32,819 bases of DNA from JANLQX01 sp031381685 (GCA_031381685.1 JANMYF010000420.1:1-32819); one strand, 5' to 3'. Shown: positions 24,003-31,980, counted from the first letter of the stretch. Made by a program: numbers and translations. The notes: generated from the sequence alone by a model not told the origin.

Positions 24003-25489
24003 ACCGAGAGCAAGACCCCATCGACGTGGCGATCATCGGCGGGGGCCCGGTCGGCGTGGCGACCGCGCTGATGTGCCATCAGCGCGGGCTCCGGGTGGAA
24101 GTGTTCGAGCGCTCCGAGGACGTGTACCCACTGCCCCGCGCCGTGGTCATGGACGACGAGCTGCAGCGGGCCCTTGCCAACATCGGGTTGGGTGAGCAAC
24201 TTGCTGCGGTGACCTCCCCCATGCTGGGCGCTGAATTCGTCGATGCCGCGGGCAACCGCCTGGTCGGCGCCGAGCTGCCGGTCGACGCCGCGTGGCCGCT
24301 CGGCTTTCACCCTGTGGTGTCGTACCACCAGCCGACGCTCGAGCACATGTTGCGAGCAGCTCTCGGCGAACGCGGCATCACGTTGCACCTCCGGTGCGAG
24401 GTCGTCGACGTGCGACAGACCGACACCGGCACGGTCGAGCTCGACGTCCGCAACGACGGAAGCGCGGGAGCGCTCTCCACGTGCTCGGCCCGCTGGGTCG
24501 TCGGCGCCGACGGAGCATCGTCGCCGACTCGCAAGCGACTGGGCGTCGGGCTCACCGACCTCGGCTTCGACCAGGAGTGGATCGTCGTCGACGTCCGGAT
24601 GCACCGGGACGCCGGTCTCAAGCCGTTCACCCAACAGGTCTGCGACCCTCGGCGCGTCGTCACCCTGGTGCCCGGGTTCCCTCCCTGGCATCGATGGGAG
24701 TTCCAGATGCGTCCCGACGAGAGCGGAGCCGAGTTCAACACTCCCTCGGGCCTGGCCGAACTCCTCCGTCCTTGGATCACCTCCGATGACGCCACCGTCG
24801 AACGAAGCGCGGTCTATCGGTTCCACGCCACGGTCGCGACCGAGATGCGTGTCGGCAACGTCTTCCTCGCCGGTGACTCCGCGCACCAGATGCCACCGTT
24901 CCTCGGTCAGGGTTTGTGCAGCGGGCTGCGCGACGGCGTGAACCTTGCGTGGAAGCTGGCACTCGTCAAGGATGGCCGGGCAGACGACTCGCTGCTCGAC
25001 AGCTACCACGCAGAACGGCTTCCGCATGCGACCGGCGTTGTCCACCATGCTGTGGACACCGGTCGCCTCATCGACCACCTCGCCGCTACCGGTGGCGACG
25101 GCAACACGGCGGCGGGCTACGGAGGTGGGCGGCCCTTCCCGATTCTGACCGACGGTGTGCTCCTCCCGGGCCACCCTTCTGTGGGTCGTCAGATCGCCAA
25201 CCCTGTGCTGGCGGAAGGTCAGCGACTCGACACGGCCCTCGGCCAGGGATTCTCGTTCGTCACCACGCCGGGACGACGGGTTCACGTCGAAGCATTGGCA
25301 GGCAAGCGATTCACGAAGTGCCTCGCAAGCGTCGTGACCGCTGAGCCCGAGCAACTTCCGTTCACGCTCGGCCCGAACACCGCCGTGTTCGTGCGGCCCG
25401 ATCGCACGGTCGCCGCGGTGATCGATCTCGACGCCGAACCCACCGCCGACGAGCTCCACGTCCTGCTTGCGAGATACGGCCTCGTCTGA
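23999..25489 (+). CDS. FAD-dependent aromatic-ring monooxygenase (MhpA-like)
   Basis: The 496-residue protein is a class A flavoprotein hydroxylase. It has the dinucleotide fingerprint VAIIGGGPVGVATALM (residues 10-25), the DG motif WVVGADGASSPTRKRLG and the GD motif VFLAGDSAHQMPPFLGQGL, followed by SGLRDGVNLAWKL. The 110-residue C-terminal thioredoxin-like tail is typical of 3-(3-hydroxyphenyl)propionate hydroxylases and related phenol hydroxylases. It is translationally coupled to the FAH-family hydrolase, which supports a role in catabolism of an aromatic acid or resorcinol-like compound. NAD(P)H would be the electron donor. The precise substrate is not determined. Confidence 0.92.
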   Translation: MNREQDPIDVAIIGGGPVGVATALMCHQRGLRVEVFERSEDVYPLPRAVVMDDELQRALANIGLGEQLAAVTSPMLGAEFVDAAGNRLVGAELPVDAAWPLGFHPVVSYHQPTLEHMLRAALGERGITLHLRCEVVDVRQTDTGTVELDVRNDGSAGALSTCSARWVVGADGASSPTRKRLGVGLTDLGFDQEWIVVDVRMHRDAGLKPFTQQVCDPRRVVTLVPGFPPWHRWEFQMRPDESGAEFNTPSGLAELLRPWITSDDATVERSAVYRFHATVATEMRVGNVFLAGDSAHQMPPFLGQGLCSGLRDGVNLAWKLALVKDGRADDSLLDSYHAERLPHATGVVHHAVDTGRLIDHLAATGGDGNTAAGYGGGRPFPILTDGVLLPGHPSVGRQIANPVLAEGQRLDTALGQGFSFVTTPGRRVHVEALAGKRFTKCLASVVTAEPEQLPFTLGPNTAVFVRPDRTVAAVIDLDAEPTADELHVLLARYGLV

Positions 25490-25502
25490 GCCGAAGCCGT
25501 GT

Positions 25503-25514
25503 CGTCTGCAGACG
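25503..25514. terminator. Palindrome between convergent genes
   Basis: CGTCTGCAGACG is a perfect 12-bp palindrome that can fold with a 4-bp stem. It lies between the stop of the flavin hydroxylase (25489) and the distal stop of the PanB-like frame (25522). This is where a shared terminator would sit if the PanB-like gene originally ended at 25522. Confidence 0.3.
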
Positions 25515-25521
25515 CGCGTCG

Positions 25522-25620
25522 TCAGCTGTCGAGCGCTCGCAAGAAGTCTCGGAGCTCCGGCTCAGCGATGCCGACGAGATGCTCGCGTGCCGGGAACGCG
25601 CCGGACGCGACGTCGGCGAT
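25522..25620 (-). other. Cut-off C-terminal tail of the PanB-like gene
   Basis: After the TAA at 25621-25623 the same frame continues for 32 codons to a TGA at 25522. The encoded stretch includes IADVASGAFPAREHLVGIAE. This matches the usual PanB ending, where a helix is followed by a G-x-F-P-x-x-x-H motif. Conservation of this tail beyond a stop indicates a single nonsense change or a base-call error. Confidence 0.7.
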
Positions 25621-26322
25621 TTACTCCCGAAACGCTGCTATCCGCTCCTGCTGAAGGCGGTCGTACTCTGCCGCAAAGTCGCGATAGCGCTTCGCATGGC
25701 GTGGATAGTGGCCGCGATTCGACCCGACGATGTCCTCGGCAAACAGGTACTGGGCGTCGCAACCACTTCCCGCGCCCATCGAGATCATGAACAACGAGGT
25801 TCGCTTGGCGATCGCTGTGGCCACCGCTTCAGGAACGACCTCGATCTCGGAGCCGAACGCACCAGCCGACTCGAGGCGCTGGACGTGGCGCCAAACCTCG
25901 GTCGCCGATTCTGCGGTCTTCCCGACGGCCCGAAATCCACCGGTCCACGTCGCCTTGGACGGGACCAGGCCGACGTGGCTCACGACCGGGACCCCCTCAT
26001 CGGCAAGGCGTGAGATCGTCGAGAGCGAAGCGACGCAGTAGATGGCATCGGCACCCATCTCAAGGAGCGTGAAAGCGCGACGCACGGCATCATCCGGGTC
26101 GGTGTAGGTGCCGAAGCCGATCCCCGACATGATGAAGCAGTTCGGCGCCGCCCGATGGTGGGCCTTCGACATCACACCGCCATGGATCGAGAGCATGTCG
26201 ATCCCCGCCTCGTCAGCCGCAGCTGCCTCCTCCTCGGTGAGGACGAAGATCATCGAGCGTTGGACCGCGCCGCGCCCGGCGCGGAGGTCGGCAATGGTCG
26301 GCTTCGCTCGCATGGATTCCAT
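25621..26322 (-). CDS. PanB-like ketopantoate hydroxymethyltransferase homologue, cut by in-frame TAA
   Basis: The frame up to the TAA gives about 233 residues of a PanB/PEP-mutase-type TIM barrel. It has ADEAGIDMLSIHGGVMS, GVPVVSHVGLVPSKATWTGG (compare H-V-G-L-x-P in PanB), GFRAVGKTAESA, FGSEIEVVPEAVA and MISMGAGSGCDAQYLFAEDI (compare G-I-G-A-G-x-x-C-D-G-Q). It diverges from true PanB at several active-site positions. For example, the early metal-site region reads IHGG rather than D-S. It may therefore be a catabolic aldolase or lyase relative rather than the pantothenate enzyme. The ATG at 26322 follows GAGGG. A GTG at 26352 is also open. The TAA removes a conserved tail that continues in frame. 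It is divergent from the predicted selenoprotein gene with about 100 bases between starts. Confidence 0.75.
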   Translation of the reverse strand: MESMRAKPTIADLRAGRGAVQRSMIFVLTEEEAAAADEAGIDMLSIHGGVMSKAHHRAAPNCFIMSGIGFGTYTDPDDAVRRAFTLLEMGADAIYCVASLSTISRLADEGVPVVSHVGLVPSKATWTGGFRAVGKTAESATEVWRHVQRLESAGAFGSEIEVVPEAVATAIAKRTSLFMISMGAGSGCDAQYLFAEDIVGSNRGHYPRHAKRYRDFAAEYDRLQQERIAAFRE

Positions 26323-26423
26323 CAGTTGTCGGCCCTCGGTGTGCGGATACACCGGACAACGTACACACGCACCGACAGCACGCGTATTGCCCGCCTCCTG
26401 CGATCGTCCCTAGGTTGTGCGTC

Positions 26424-27611
26424 ATGAGTGATGCCGACATCAAACGGGCCGTCGCGGCGATCCCCGTGCCCGTGTTCACCGAGCACTTCTTCGTTCGACC
26501 ACCGAAGCTCTCGGACTGAACGGTTGCCATCGTCACCACGGCGGGACTCCACCATCACGGCCAGGATGCGTTCACGGCCCGCGACACCAGCTACCGGATG
26601 CTCGACGGTGAGCGGACGGACATCCGGATGGGGCACTGGAGCCCCAACTTCGACCGGGTCGGATTCTCGAATGACTACAACGTGGTGTACCCGATCGATC
26701 GCCTTCGCGAGTTCGCCGCTGCGGGCGTCATCGGACGAGTCGCTCCGCGTCATGTGTCGTTCACCGGCAATCAGGACGAGACGATGACGGCACTACGACT
26801 CGACAGCGGCCCGGCCGCCGCCGAGGAACTCCGACGCGACGGCGTCGATGTGATCCTCCTCACACCGGTCTGACCGCTCTGCACGCGTACCGTGTGTACG
26901 CTCGCCCACGTCTTCGAGGGACTCGGATTCGCCACCGTCGTACTGACGTCGATCCGCGAGCAGGCAGAGCGGATGTTCGCACCCCGCACCCTCTCCTGCG
27001 ACTTTCCACTCGGGCGCCCACTTGGTCGGCCCTCCGACGCGGCCTTTCAGACGAGGGTGCTTCAGGCTGGACTGGCATTGCTCGACCGCGAATCCGGACC
27101 GGTCTTCGTGGACTATCCGGAGGTCCTCGTCGACGAGGGGGGCGACCAGATCTCGTGCGCGTTGCCTCCGCGGTTCAACCCCGCGGAGCTTGCCGCGGTC
27201 GACGAGGCCACCGCCATCCGAGGTGCCTACGAGCGGACGCTTTCGTCCAACGGGGGGCGCACGAACTTCGGACGTGTCCTCACGCTCGAACAGATCCCGG
27301 ACGCTTTTCGGGCACTCGATCGGATCGCTTCGGGAACGCCTTGGAAGGAAGCCGGATTGCCCGCCGACCCGGCCCAGGTATCGATTGATCTGCGCACGTA
27401 TTATTGCGAGGCCGCGGTTTCCCTACCCGGGTCGACCGTCGATCCCGTGGAAAGTGGATGGGCGCTCGAGCGCTGGTTCCTGGAGCGCACCGAAGGCGGA
27501 AAGCTCCTCATGCGTGCCCGCGAATCCATGAAGGAAGCCGGCGCGTCGTTCGCTGTGTGGTTCTACATGGCACCACTCGACCAGACGACGCCGGCCGCTT
27601 CCGCGGGCTGA
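26424..27611 (+). CDS. GrdB/PrdB-like reductase-family protein with two in-frame TGA codons (predicted selenoprotein)
   Basis: One frame runs 396 codons from ATG to TGA, interrupted only by TGA at codon 32 (26517-26519) and codon 150 (26871-26873). All three parts fit one protein of the glycine/betaine/sarcosine/D-proline reductase selenoprotein B family. The N-terminus has PVPVFTEHFFVRPPKLSD, then TVAIVTTAGLHHHG. The middle has HWSPNFDRVGFSNDYNVVYP and IDRLREFAAAGVIGRVAPRH, followed by DSGPAAAEELRRDGVDVILL. After the second TGA come PLCTRTVC and GFATVVLTS. Reading the second TGA as selenocysteine gives U-P-L-C, in the place where relatives have C-x-x-C or U-x-x-C. A hairpin that fits a bacterial SECIS follows it. 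A conventional reading would break the gene into three pieces. The C-terminal 130 residues are less familiar. The first TGA lacks a clear SECIS, so it could instead be a nonsense mutation. Confidence 0.75.
26885..26901 (+). promoter_or_regulatory. Candidate bacterial SECIS hairpin
   Basis: GCGTAC-CGTGT-GTACGC is a perfect 6-bp stem with a 5-base loop, CGUGU in RNA. It begins 11 bases after the in-frame TGA at 26871-26873, and its loop starts 18 bases after it. Bacterial SECIS elements need a stem-loop whose apical loop lies about 16-37 bases after UGA, with a G in one of the first two loop positions. Both hold here. Confidence 0.65.
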
Positions 27612-27675
27612 TCCGCACTCGCGTCCGCGATGATGCGAAGGGCGCCCGCTTCCGGGAAGGTGGCAGGCTGGAAGC

Positions 27676-28737
27676 GTGACTCCCTTCCCTGGCGCTGACC
27701 CACTCCCCCATCTTTCGGTGCTCGACCTGGCCCCGGTCGCATCCGGCTCCAGTGTTGGCGACGCGTTGCGGAACTCCATCGACCTTTCCCGACGACTCGA
27801 GGCATTGGGGTACCACCGGCACTGGGTCGCCGAGCACCATGGGATGCCAGGCGTGGCGTCGTCGTCTCCGGCGGTGCTGCTCGCCCACCTGGCCATGGCA
27901 ACGACCACCATTCGCCTGGGCTCCGGTGGCGTGATGCTCCCCAACCACGCACCGCTTGCCATCGCCGAGCAGTTCGGCATGCTCGAGGCGATTCACCCCG
28001 GCCGGATCGATCTCGGTCTCGGCCGGGCACCGGGTACCGACGGTCTCACCGCACGAGCACTCCGGGGCGGCCGCCTCCAGGAGTCGGAGGACTTCATCGC
28101 CCGGCTCGGAGATCTGATCGGCTTCTTCCGCGGTACCTTCGAGCCGAGTCACCCCTACGCGCGCATATCGGCGGTCCCCGGAGCGGGAAACATGCCGAGT
28201 CTCTGGATGCTCGGCAGCAGCGACTGGGGCGCCCAGGTCGCCGGACAGCTCGGGTGGCCATTCTCCTTCGCCCACCACTTCGGTATGGGCGGGACGGTGC
28301 AGGCGCTCGAGCTCTACCGGGACAACTTCCGCCCCTCGGAGTGGCGACAGAGCCCCTACGCGATGATCGGAGTGCAGGTGCTCTGCGCCCCCTCCTTCGA
28401 AGAGGCCCGGTTCCTCGCCGGCGCAAGCGCGCTCGGCTTCCTTCGACTCCGCCAGGGTCGGCCGGGCCCCATGCCGACGCCCGAGGAAGCCGACGCCGCT
28501 ACGCTGACCTCCGAGGAACAGGCATTCCTCGACAGCCGATTGGCCAGCGCCGTGCTTGGCACCCCCGCCGATGTGCGCTCGCAGTTGATCGACCTCGTCG
28601 AGCGCTACGGCGTCGATGAGCTCATGGTCACCACGGCGACGCATCGGCACGAAGACCGGGTGAGGTCGTTCGAGTTGCTCGCCGGTGCATGGATGCCGTC
28701 CGTGCCGCGAAACGAATCGACACCGACCCCGGCCTAG
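27676..28737 (+). CDS. LLM class flavin-dependent oxidoreductase (MsnO8-like)
   Basis: The 353-residue protein starts PLPHLSVLDLAPVASGSSVG and has GYHRHWVAEHHGMPGVASSS, TTTIRLGSGGVMLPNHAPLA, EAIHPGRIDLGLGRAPGTD and the later LWMLGSSDWGAQVAGQLGWP. The AEHH and GGVMLPNH motifs mark the MsnO8 / luciferase-like subgroup, which usually uses FMN. The GTG start lies 64 bases after the predicted selenoprotein gene on the same strand, so the two may be cotranscribed. The protein appears complete. Its stop abuts the transposase remnant, so the C-terminal PRNESTPTPA could have been altered by an insertion. Confidence 0.9.
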   Translation: MTPFPGADPLPHLSVLDLAPVASGSSVGDALRNSIDLSRRLEALGYHRHWVAEHHGMPGVASSSPAVLLAHLAMATTTIRLGSGGVMLPNHAPLAIAEQFGMLEAIHPGRIDLGLGRAPGTDGLTARALRGGRLQESEDFIARLGDLIGFFRGTFEPSHPYARISAVPGAGNMPSLWMLGSSDWGAQVAGQLGWPFSFAHHFGMGGTVQALELYRDNFRPSEWRQSPYAMIGVQVLCAPSFEEARFLAGASALGFLRLRQGRPGPMPTPEEADAATLTSEEQAFLDSRLASAVLGTPADVRSQLIDLVERYGVDELMVTTATHRHEDRVRSFELLAGAWMPSVPRNESTPTPA

Positions 28738-28876
28738 CTACACCCTGCTCCACGCCGCGGGCCAGATCGCGCGCAGCGGCCGACAGACCCGGCTCCGCAT
28801 CGCAGCCGGCTGGCCATGGGCCAAACAACTCGTCGACGCGTTCGACCGCTGCCAACATCTCCACATCACAACCTGA
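28736..28876 (+). pseudogene. C-terminal remnant of an IS1380-like transposase
   Basis: About 46 codons read YTLLHAAGQIARSGRQTRLR and then IAAGWPWAKQLVDAFDR before a TGA. This resembles the last helix region of IS1380-family transposases of actinobacteria (L-L-x-A-A-R/G-x-x-R-S-G-R-R-x-x-L-R, then W-P-W-A). The rest of the transposase is absent. The fragment starts right at the stop of the luciferase-like gene, so the junction is probably the scar of a deleted insertion sequence. Confidence 0.6.
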
Positions 28877-29048
28877 ACACCACGCGGACCCCGGCACGCG
28901 CACCAACAACACAGCCGGACCACCCAACAAACCACGAACACCGACACCAACACGCCCCACCAAAGAATCCTGGACCCAACACCAACCCTGAACCGCACAA
29001 AACACACCCCCCACCCATCACCCGACGCTAACTGCAACCCCTGCCGGG
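28877..29048. other. A/C-rich non-coding stretch
   Basis: The plus strand is almost free of G and T for about 150 bases, made of ACC/CAC/AAC-like words, unlike the rest of the window. It follows the transposase remnant and ends at the stop codon of the cyclase gene. It is probably the 3' end of the same lost insertion sequence. No gene, hairpin or repeat unit was recognised. Confidence 0.5.
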
Positions 29049-30359
29049 TTAGACGGCGAGCACCGAGAACACGTTCCACGTTCCGGGCACTCCCTTGAGG
29101 TGGTGGTCGCCCCGGTCCTCGAAGGTAAGGCTCGAGCCGTAGACAAGGTCGCGAACAGTTCGGCTGATCAGCACCTCGTTGGCTTCAGCCATGCCGCAGA
29201 CCCGAGCTCCGATGTGCACGGTTATGCCGGCAAGGTCGTCGCCACGCGCCTCGCATTCCCCGGTGTGGAGTCCAGCGCGAATCTCGATGCCGAAATCGTG
29301 GACTCCTTCCGCGATGGCGCGAGCGCAGCGAATGGCTCGGACCGGCCCGTCAAAGCACGCGAACGCGCCGTCTCCAGTCGTTTTCACCAACCGACCCCGA
29401 AAGCGATTCACTTCCCGGTCGGTACACTCGTCGTGGCGTTCAAGGAGCCGCCGCCAAGCGCGGTCACCCTCGCTTGCGGCCCGCTGGGTCGAGCCCACGA
29501 TGTCGGTGAACAACACGGTCGTCAACACTCGATCGATCTCGACCTGTCTGGCTTCCCCGGTCAGGAATTCGAACACGTGGTCCCAAATCCCGGAGTCTTC
29601 TATGAACATGTGGCTATTGGACCGGGATTCGAGGAACTTTGCCCCTTTGATCTGTGACGCCATCCATCTCGCTCCAGCGATCGGGAGGAACGGATCATGG
29701 CTGGAGTGCACGACCAGTGTCGGAACCTGGATGGCGGAAAGCGCAGTGCGGGCGTCGAGGCGTTCATTGGCCTGGAAAACATCAATTACGACAGTCGGCG
29801 ATGCACTCCCTCTCTCGTACCGGGCCAGGACTTCTCGCTGCTCCGGATGGGCGTCCCATACACCGGTCAGGTGGCCGACTATTGCCCCGCTACCCCAGTG
29901 CTTGCGAACAAGGTCGACCACGTCGGGTATTAAGTCGCTGACGAAGGGCCAGTCCGGTGCAAAGGAACCGCACGGGAACGACGCGGCGAGCACGAGCTTC
30001 TCGACGCGATCCGGATACGTCGCGGCGAAGAGGAGAGCGAGAGGGCCGCTTTCGGAAACGGCCAAGAAGCTGGCCCTTTCGACCCCTGCTTCGTCGAGGA
30101 CCGCTCGAATATCATCCATACGGTCTTCGATCGTGCCGGACCCCAGCGATCGGTCGGAGCAGCCGACACCGCGCTTGTCGATGAAGATCACCCGACCCAT
30201 CGCGGCTACTGCTTCGTTCAATGCCCGAAACGCCGGTACCTCCCATTCAAGATCACAATGGCTGACGAAGCCGGGCATATAAACGATGTCGGGACCACTT
30301 CCGAACACTGAATAGGCGATGGACAGTCCATCGGAATCCGCATACTGAACTGGATACAT
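29049..30359 (-). CDS. Alpha/beta hydrolase - class III adenylate/guanylate cyclase fusion
   Basis: The 436-residue protein joins two domains. Residues 1-255 are an alpha/beta hydrolase. They have FIDKRGVGCSDRS, nucleophile elbow AVSESGPLALLFAATYP, the acid strand VVHSSHDPFLPIAGARW and the His region SNSHMFIEDSG. The usual first Gly of the elbow is Ala. Residues 265-436 are a class III cyclase domain: TVLFTDIVGSTQRAA (metal Asp 1), LVKTTGDGAFACFDG (substrate Lys and metal Asp 2), RAGLHTGECEARGDDLAGI and VHIGARVCGMAEANEVLISR. In the last motif His replaces the common Asn, but the Arg is kept. Such fusions are common in actinobacteria and may sense a small molecule with the hydrolase fold and make cAMP or cGMP. 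The ATG at 30359 was chosen from family alignment. It lies beside an IS630 element. Confidence 0.88.
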   Translation of the reverse strand: MYPVQYADSDGLSIAYSVFGSGPDIVYMPGFVSHCDLEWEVPAFRALNEAVAAMGRVIFIDKRGVGCSDRSLGSGTIEDRMDDIRAVLDEAGVERASFLAVSESGPLALLFAATYPDRVEKLVLAASFPCGSFAPDWPFVSDLIPDVVDLVRKHWGSGAIVGHLTGVWDAHPEQREVLARYERGSASPTVVIDVFQANERLDARTALSAIQVPTLVVHSSHDPFLPIAGARWMASQIKGAKFLESRSNSHMFIEDSGIWDHVFEFLTGEARQVEIDRVLTTVLFTDIVGSTQRAASEGDRAWRRLLERHDECTDREVNRFRGRLVKTTGDGAFACFDGPVRAIRCARAIAEGVHDFGIEIRAGLHTGECEARGDDLAGITVHIGARVCGMAEANEVLISRTVRDLVYGSSLTFEDRGDHHLKGVPGTWNVFSVLAV

Positions 30360-30412
30360 CGTGCGAGTGTAGACGTTTCGATGCACGTTTCCCCCGCTCA
30401 CCGGGCGGCCAC

Positions 30413-30425
30413 CTAGTGGTCCCGC
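30413..30425 (+). repeat. Left terminal inverted repeat of the IS630-type element
   Basis: CTAGTGGTCCCGC is the exact inverse of the 13 bases at 31981-31993. Weaker matching continues inward. The TA at 30414-30415 is the presumed target dinucleotide. Confidence 0.85.
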
Positions 30426-30485
30426 CGATAAGTACAGCGGTGTAAGTCTTGGGGGGAACTGCTCGCTGTCGCTGCGGAGGTTCTC

Positions 30486-31630
30486 GTGTCTCGTCAGTCG
30501 CCGTTCCTGGTCCGGTTGTCGCTCGAGGACTGGGCGGTGCTCGAGGAACGGTCGGGCTCGCGGTCAGCGTCGCATGGGTCGGTGGTGCGGGCACGGATCG
30601 TGCTGCTGGCTCGGACGGCGTTCAGAACGTGGATATCGCGGCTCGGGTTGGCGTGTGCGTAGATGTGGCCTCGCGGTGGCGGAAGCGGTTCTGTGAGGGA
30701 GGGCTCGCCGGGCTGGCGGATCGGACTCGGTCGGGACGGCCACGCCGTTTCGGCTCTGAGGTCGTGGCCGGGGTCAAGGCGCTGGCGTGCGAGCCACCCG
30801 AGCAACGCCAGGTGCCGTTGTCGCGTTGGAGCTCGGCCGAGCTTGCCGATCAGGCCGTGGCCGAGGGGCTCGTGTCGGGGATTTCGTCATCGACGGTGCG
30901 TCGCTGGCTTCACGCGGACGCGATCAAGCCGTGGCGCTACCGGTCTTGGATCTTCCCCCGCGACCCCGACTTCGCTGCCAAGGCAGCCCGGTCCTGGATC
31001 TCTACGCCCGCCTGTGGGATGGTCGGCCGTTGGGTCCTGACGACTACGTGATCTCCGCCGACGAGAAGTCGCAGTTGCAGGCGCTCAGGCGCCATCACCC
31101 GACTCGCGCAGCGGGTCCCGACCATGTGGCGCAGGTCGAGTTCGAGTACCAACGGGGCGGGACCCTGGCCTATATGGGCGCCTACGACGTCCACCGGGCC
31201 CGGCTCTTCGGCACCGTCGCGGAGAAGACGGGAATCGTGCCGTTCATGGATCTCGTCGAACAAGTGATGACGACAGAGCCCTACGCGTCAGCCGACGAGT
31301 GTTCTGGGTCGTCGACAACGGTCCTCGCACAACGGGCAGCGATCCATCGACCGGATGACCGAGGCGTGGCCGACCGCTCGGCTCGTGCAACTGCCGATCC
31401 ACGCGTCGTGGCTCAACCAGATCGAGGTCGTGTTCTCCATCATCCAACGCAAGGTCATCAAGCCCGCCGACTTCGCTGACCTCGCAGCGCTCCGCGACCG
31501 GCTTGAACGGTTCACCGACCACTTCAACAAGACCGCGACCCCGTTCGACTGGCGGTTCCCTACCGGTGACCTCGCCGCCATGCTCGAACGCGTCGACTCC
31601 CACGAGCACGAGCTGGCGCTCGCGGCCTGA
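30486..31630 (+). pseudogene. IS630-family transposase, multiply frameshifted
   Basis: The parts add up to one transposase. The N-terminus SPFLVRLSLEDWAVLEERSG begins at the GTG at 30486. The helix-turn-helix region has VQNVDIAARVGVCVDVASRW and GLAGLADRTRSGRPRRF. The catalytic part has DYVISADEKSQLQAL, VFWVVDNGP and LNQIEVVFSIIQRKV, which supply the D, D and E of the active site. The end is DWRFPTGDLAAMLERV. Frame changes fall near 30610, 30990, 31298 and 31330. The reading order is collinear, so these are single-base indels in a once-intact gene. Confidence 0.85.
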
Positions 31631-31652
31631 ACGGAGCGGCAACGATGGAGCC

Positions 31653-31977
31653 ATGAAGGCCCCGCCGGAATCGACCAAAGCCAGCCTCAACGCCCGACTC
31701 AACAGCCACGTCCGTTCCCACTGGCCCACCCTCGCCAGCATCGATGTGCGCTGGAGAGCGAACTTCGCGTACATCGACGGGCGCCGAACCGACGGCACGA
31801 CCACGAAGCTGTGCCGGCTCCGCTACAACGGCTCCGCCCACCTCTGGGGCTTCGCCATCTACCGGGCACGACTACGAGGACAACTTCCTGCCTACCGGCA
31901 CTACCGTTGGCACCGCCGAACAAGCCCTCGACTGCGTCTGCGGCCTCTACCTCAGCCTCGATACACCGACGAACTAA
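31653..31977 (+). pseudogene. IS630-associated passenger gene, frameshifted
   Basis: The first frame from the ATG at 31653 reads SHWPTLASIDVRWRANFAYI, then LCRLRYNGSAHLWGFAIYRA. The match then continues in the next frame as GHDYEDNFLPTGTTVGTAEQ and ALDCVCGLYLSLDTPTN before a stop. The shift is near 31865. Small proteins of this kind (R-Y-N-G-S, then L-P-T-G, then A-L-D-C-x-C-G-L-Y-L) accompany IS630-type transposases in actinobacteria. Their function is unknown. It starts 22 bases after the transposase frame, within the terminal repeats. Confidence 0.7.
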
Positions 31978-31980
31978 CGC

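Noticed and set aside
23843..25459. A 538-codon minus-strand frame opposite the flavin hydroxylase
   Set aside because: The plus-strand protein has all three FAD/NAD(P)H motifs in order. The antisense product has none.
26424..27611. TGA read as tryptophan (an alternative genetic code) to explain the two in-frame TGA codons
   Set aside because: Other genes in the window clearly end in TGA, including overlapping GTGA and ATGA junctions at 1233-1236, 7565-7568 and 23999-24002, and TGG is used for Trp throughout.
28877..29048. The A/C-rich stretch as a repeat array or small RNA gene
   Set aside because: There is no fixed repeat unit, no stable hairpin and no promoter. It follows a transposase remnant and looks like its 3' end.
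30486..31630. Programmed frameshifting in the IS630 transposase
   Set aside because: One shift can be programmed in some IS families, but at least four separate shifts with no slippery runs are better explained by decay or base errors.
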